The translations under genes were made by a program, and so were the position numbers. Shown one piece after another: positions 5,991 through 6,369 of a stretch of DNA of 6,369 nucleotides; the stretch's first letter is position 1, and the number at the start of each line of letters is the position of its first letter. The notes beneath the pieces were generated by a model that did no database searches, was not told the DNA's origin, and saw nothing but the letters and a program-made list of their open reading frames with translations. The DNA is from Candidatus Dormiibacterota bacterium (lineage in GTDB: Bacteria; Chloroflexota; Dormibacteria; Aeolococcales; Aeolococcaceae). The DNA lies in contig PLXL01000282.1 of NCBI GenBank assembly GCA_003153215.1, positions 17,946-24,314 on the forward strand, in the 5' to 3' direction.

Positions 5991-6017
5991 CAGAGAGACG
6001 ATCTCTGGGGGGCCCCC
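5991..6017 (+). promoter_or_regulatory. Leader hairpin and GC palindrome upstream of the membrane-protein gene
   Basis: CAGAGA (5991-5996), loop GACGA, TCTCTG (6002-6007) forms a perfect 6-bp stem. It is followed directly by the palindrome GGGGGCCCCC (6008-6017). Both lie 38-64 bases before the ATG at 6055. If transcription starts just upstream (for example after TAAGGT at 5985-5990, a weak -10) they would be in the 5' leader. No T tract follows, so it is not a standard terminator. Confidence 0.35.
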
Positions 6018-6044
6018 GCTGGCCGGTGCCCCCGCTCACCTTCC

Positions 6045-6050
6045 GGAGGA
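6045..6050 (+). promoter_or_regulatory. Shine-Dalgarno of the 51-residue membrane protein
   Basis: GGAGGA ends just before CCCA and the ATG at 6055, with five bases between GGAGG and the start. This strong site is the main nucleotide-level evidence that the short ORF is translated. Confidence 0.8.
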
Positions 6051-6054
6051 CCCA

Positions 6055-6210
6055 ATGAACAGCCCGGCGCCGTACTTGCACTGGGGATTCATCCTCATCT
6101 CGCTGCCCAACCTGATCCTGATCGCGGCGATGGTGCTGCTCTTCGTGGTCGCGCTCATAGCCCCCTTCCCCCACAACACCGCCAAGCACCGGGACGATGA
6201 CGATGAGTGA
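6055..6210 (+). CDS. 51-residue single-pass membrane protein, likely accessory to the downstream membrane complex
   Basis: Translation from ATG 6055 to TGA 6208-6210 gives MNSPAPYLHWGF, a continuous hydrophobic stretch of about 25 residues (roughly 12-37, with a LPN motif at 17-19 and ending in APFPH), then a charged tail KHRDDDDE. It is one predicted transmembrane helix; the acidic C-terminus has a preceding Lys/His/Arg patch, so topology is uncertain. The start has a strong Shine-Dalgarno. The stop overlaps the next start (ATGAGTGA, 6203-6210), so the two genes are translationally coupled and their products probably act together. From memory, similar one-helix proteins with a YLHW...NL...PFP pattern precede cytochrome b-type genes in high-GC Gram-positive-like genomes; I could not verify this here. 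It is too short for ORF callers with a 60-residue cutoff. Confidence 0.8.
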   Translation: MNSPAPYLHWGFILISLPNLILIAAMVLLFVVALIAPFPHNTAKHRDDDDE

Positions 6211-6369
6211 GGCGAGCGGCCTGGGATCGGGCACGGGCACTCCCCCGCTCGCCGCCGGCTCCTCCGCGGAGGGCGAGCCCGGGTGGACCGCCGCGGTGCG
6301 TCGCCGCCTGGAGGGCCGCCTTCCCCTCGAGGAGGTGCTGCCCACCCGCCAGCCGGCCTTCGTCGGCTC
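6203..6369 (+). CDS. N-terminus of a probable cytochrome b-like membrane protein (cut by window edge)
   Basis: Fifty-five residues are visible, running off the window. The first 30 are a disordered Gly/Ser/Pro/Ala segment. Then comes a basic amphipathic stretch AAVRRRLEGRLPLEEVLPTRQPAFVGS. The pattern of a charged helix followed by LPxRxPAxVxS just before the first membrane span resembles the start of cytochrome b/b6-type subunits as I remember them, and the coupled upstream one-helix protein fits. This is recognition of a short motif only: no heme-ligating histidines are in view. The start at 6203 is preferred because GGGA ends 8 bases before it; ATG 6197 is in the same frame and would add Met-Thr. 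It overlaps the previous stop by 8 bases. Confidence 0.55.
   Translation, partial: MSEASGLGSGTGTPPLAAGSSAEGEPGWTAAVRRRLEGRLPLEEVLPTRQPAFVG

Noticed and set aside
5761..6345. 194-codon minus-strand open frame at the right edge
   Set aside because: Arg/Pro/Gly-rich translation antisense to the membrane microprotein and the next gene; it also runs through the palindromic spacer into the better-supported 99-residue ORF in another frame.

Overview
The window is about 70% GC by eye, densely coded, and strongly biased to G or C at third codon positions. A bS21 gene (rpsU), largely absent from Actinobacteria, the minus-strand order rpsU-ybeY-pth-mfd and the actinobacterial-looking composition suggest a high-GC Terrabacteria lineage such as Chloroflexota or Dormibacterota. 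That placement is inferred from memory of these families; no marker here fixes it.

Left part (1-2234, minus strand): a translation and repair cluster read right to left. rpsU (bS21) comes first, with a very strong ribosome binding site and its own intrinsic terminator. Then follow ybeY (16S rRNA-maturation endoribonuclease), pth (peptidyl-tRNA hydrolase) and mfd (transcription-repair coupling factor, only its first 307 residues). ybeY and pth are 13 bases apart, and pth and mfd overlap by 8 bases, so these three look co-transcribed and partly translationally coupled. The rpsU terminator lies only about 20 bases before ybeY, so ybeY-pth-mfd expression should depend on read-through or on a local promoter.

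Centre (2235-5463): a 214-base divergent spacer, then a 1004-residue plus-strand gene for a UvrD/PcrA-like superfamily 1A helicase fused to a C-terminal PD-(D/E)XK nuclease with four Fe-S-type cysteines. All helicase and nuclease motifs appear intact. It resembles the AddB/AdnB style of recombinational end-processing enzyme. Its start codon sits where a transcription start would fall for a good -10 box, so the mRNA may be leaderless.

Right part (5464-6369): a convergent gap with hairpins, then an unrecognised four-cysteine 99-residue minus-strand ORF. A 196-base divergent spacer follows, with two adjacent AT-richer palindromes and a leader hairpin. Downstream on the plus strand are a 51-residue single-pass membrane protein missed by length-filtered ORF calling and, overlapping its stop, the first 55 residues of a protein whose start resembles a b-type cytochrome membrane subunit. 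This edge probably begins a respiratory or redox operon under its own regulator.

I see no CRISPR array, transposon, rRNA or tRNA. The genes in the left and centre are ordinary housekeeping genes. The parts that deserve a second look are the divergent operator region with its membrane microprotein, the single-chain helicase-nuclease, and an altered substrate-binding loop in Pth.
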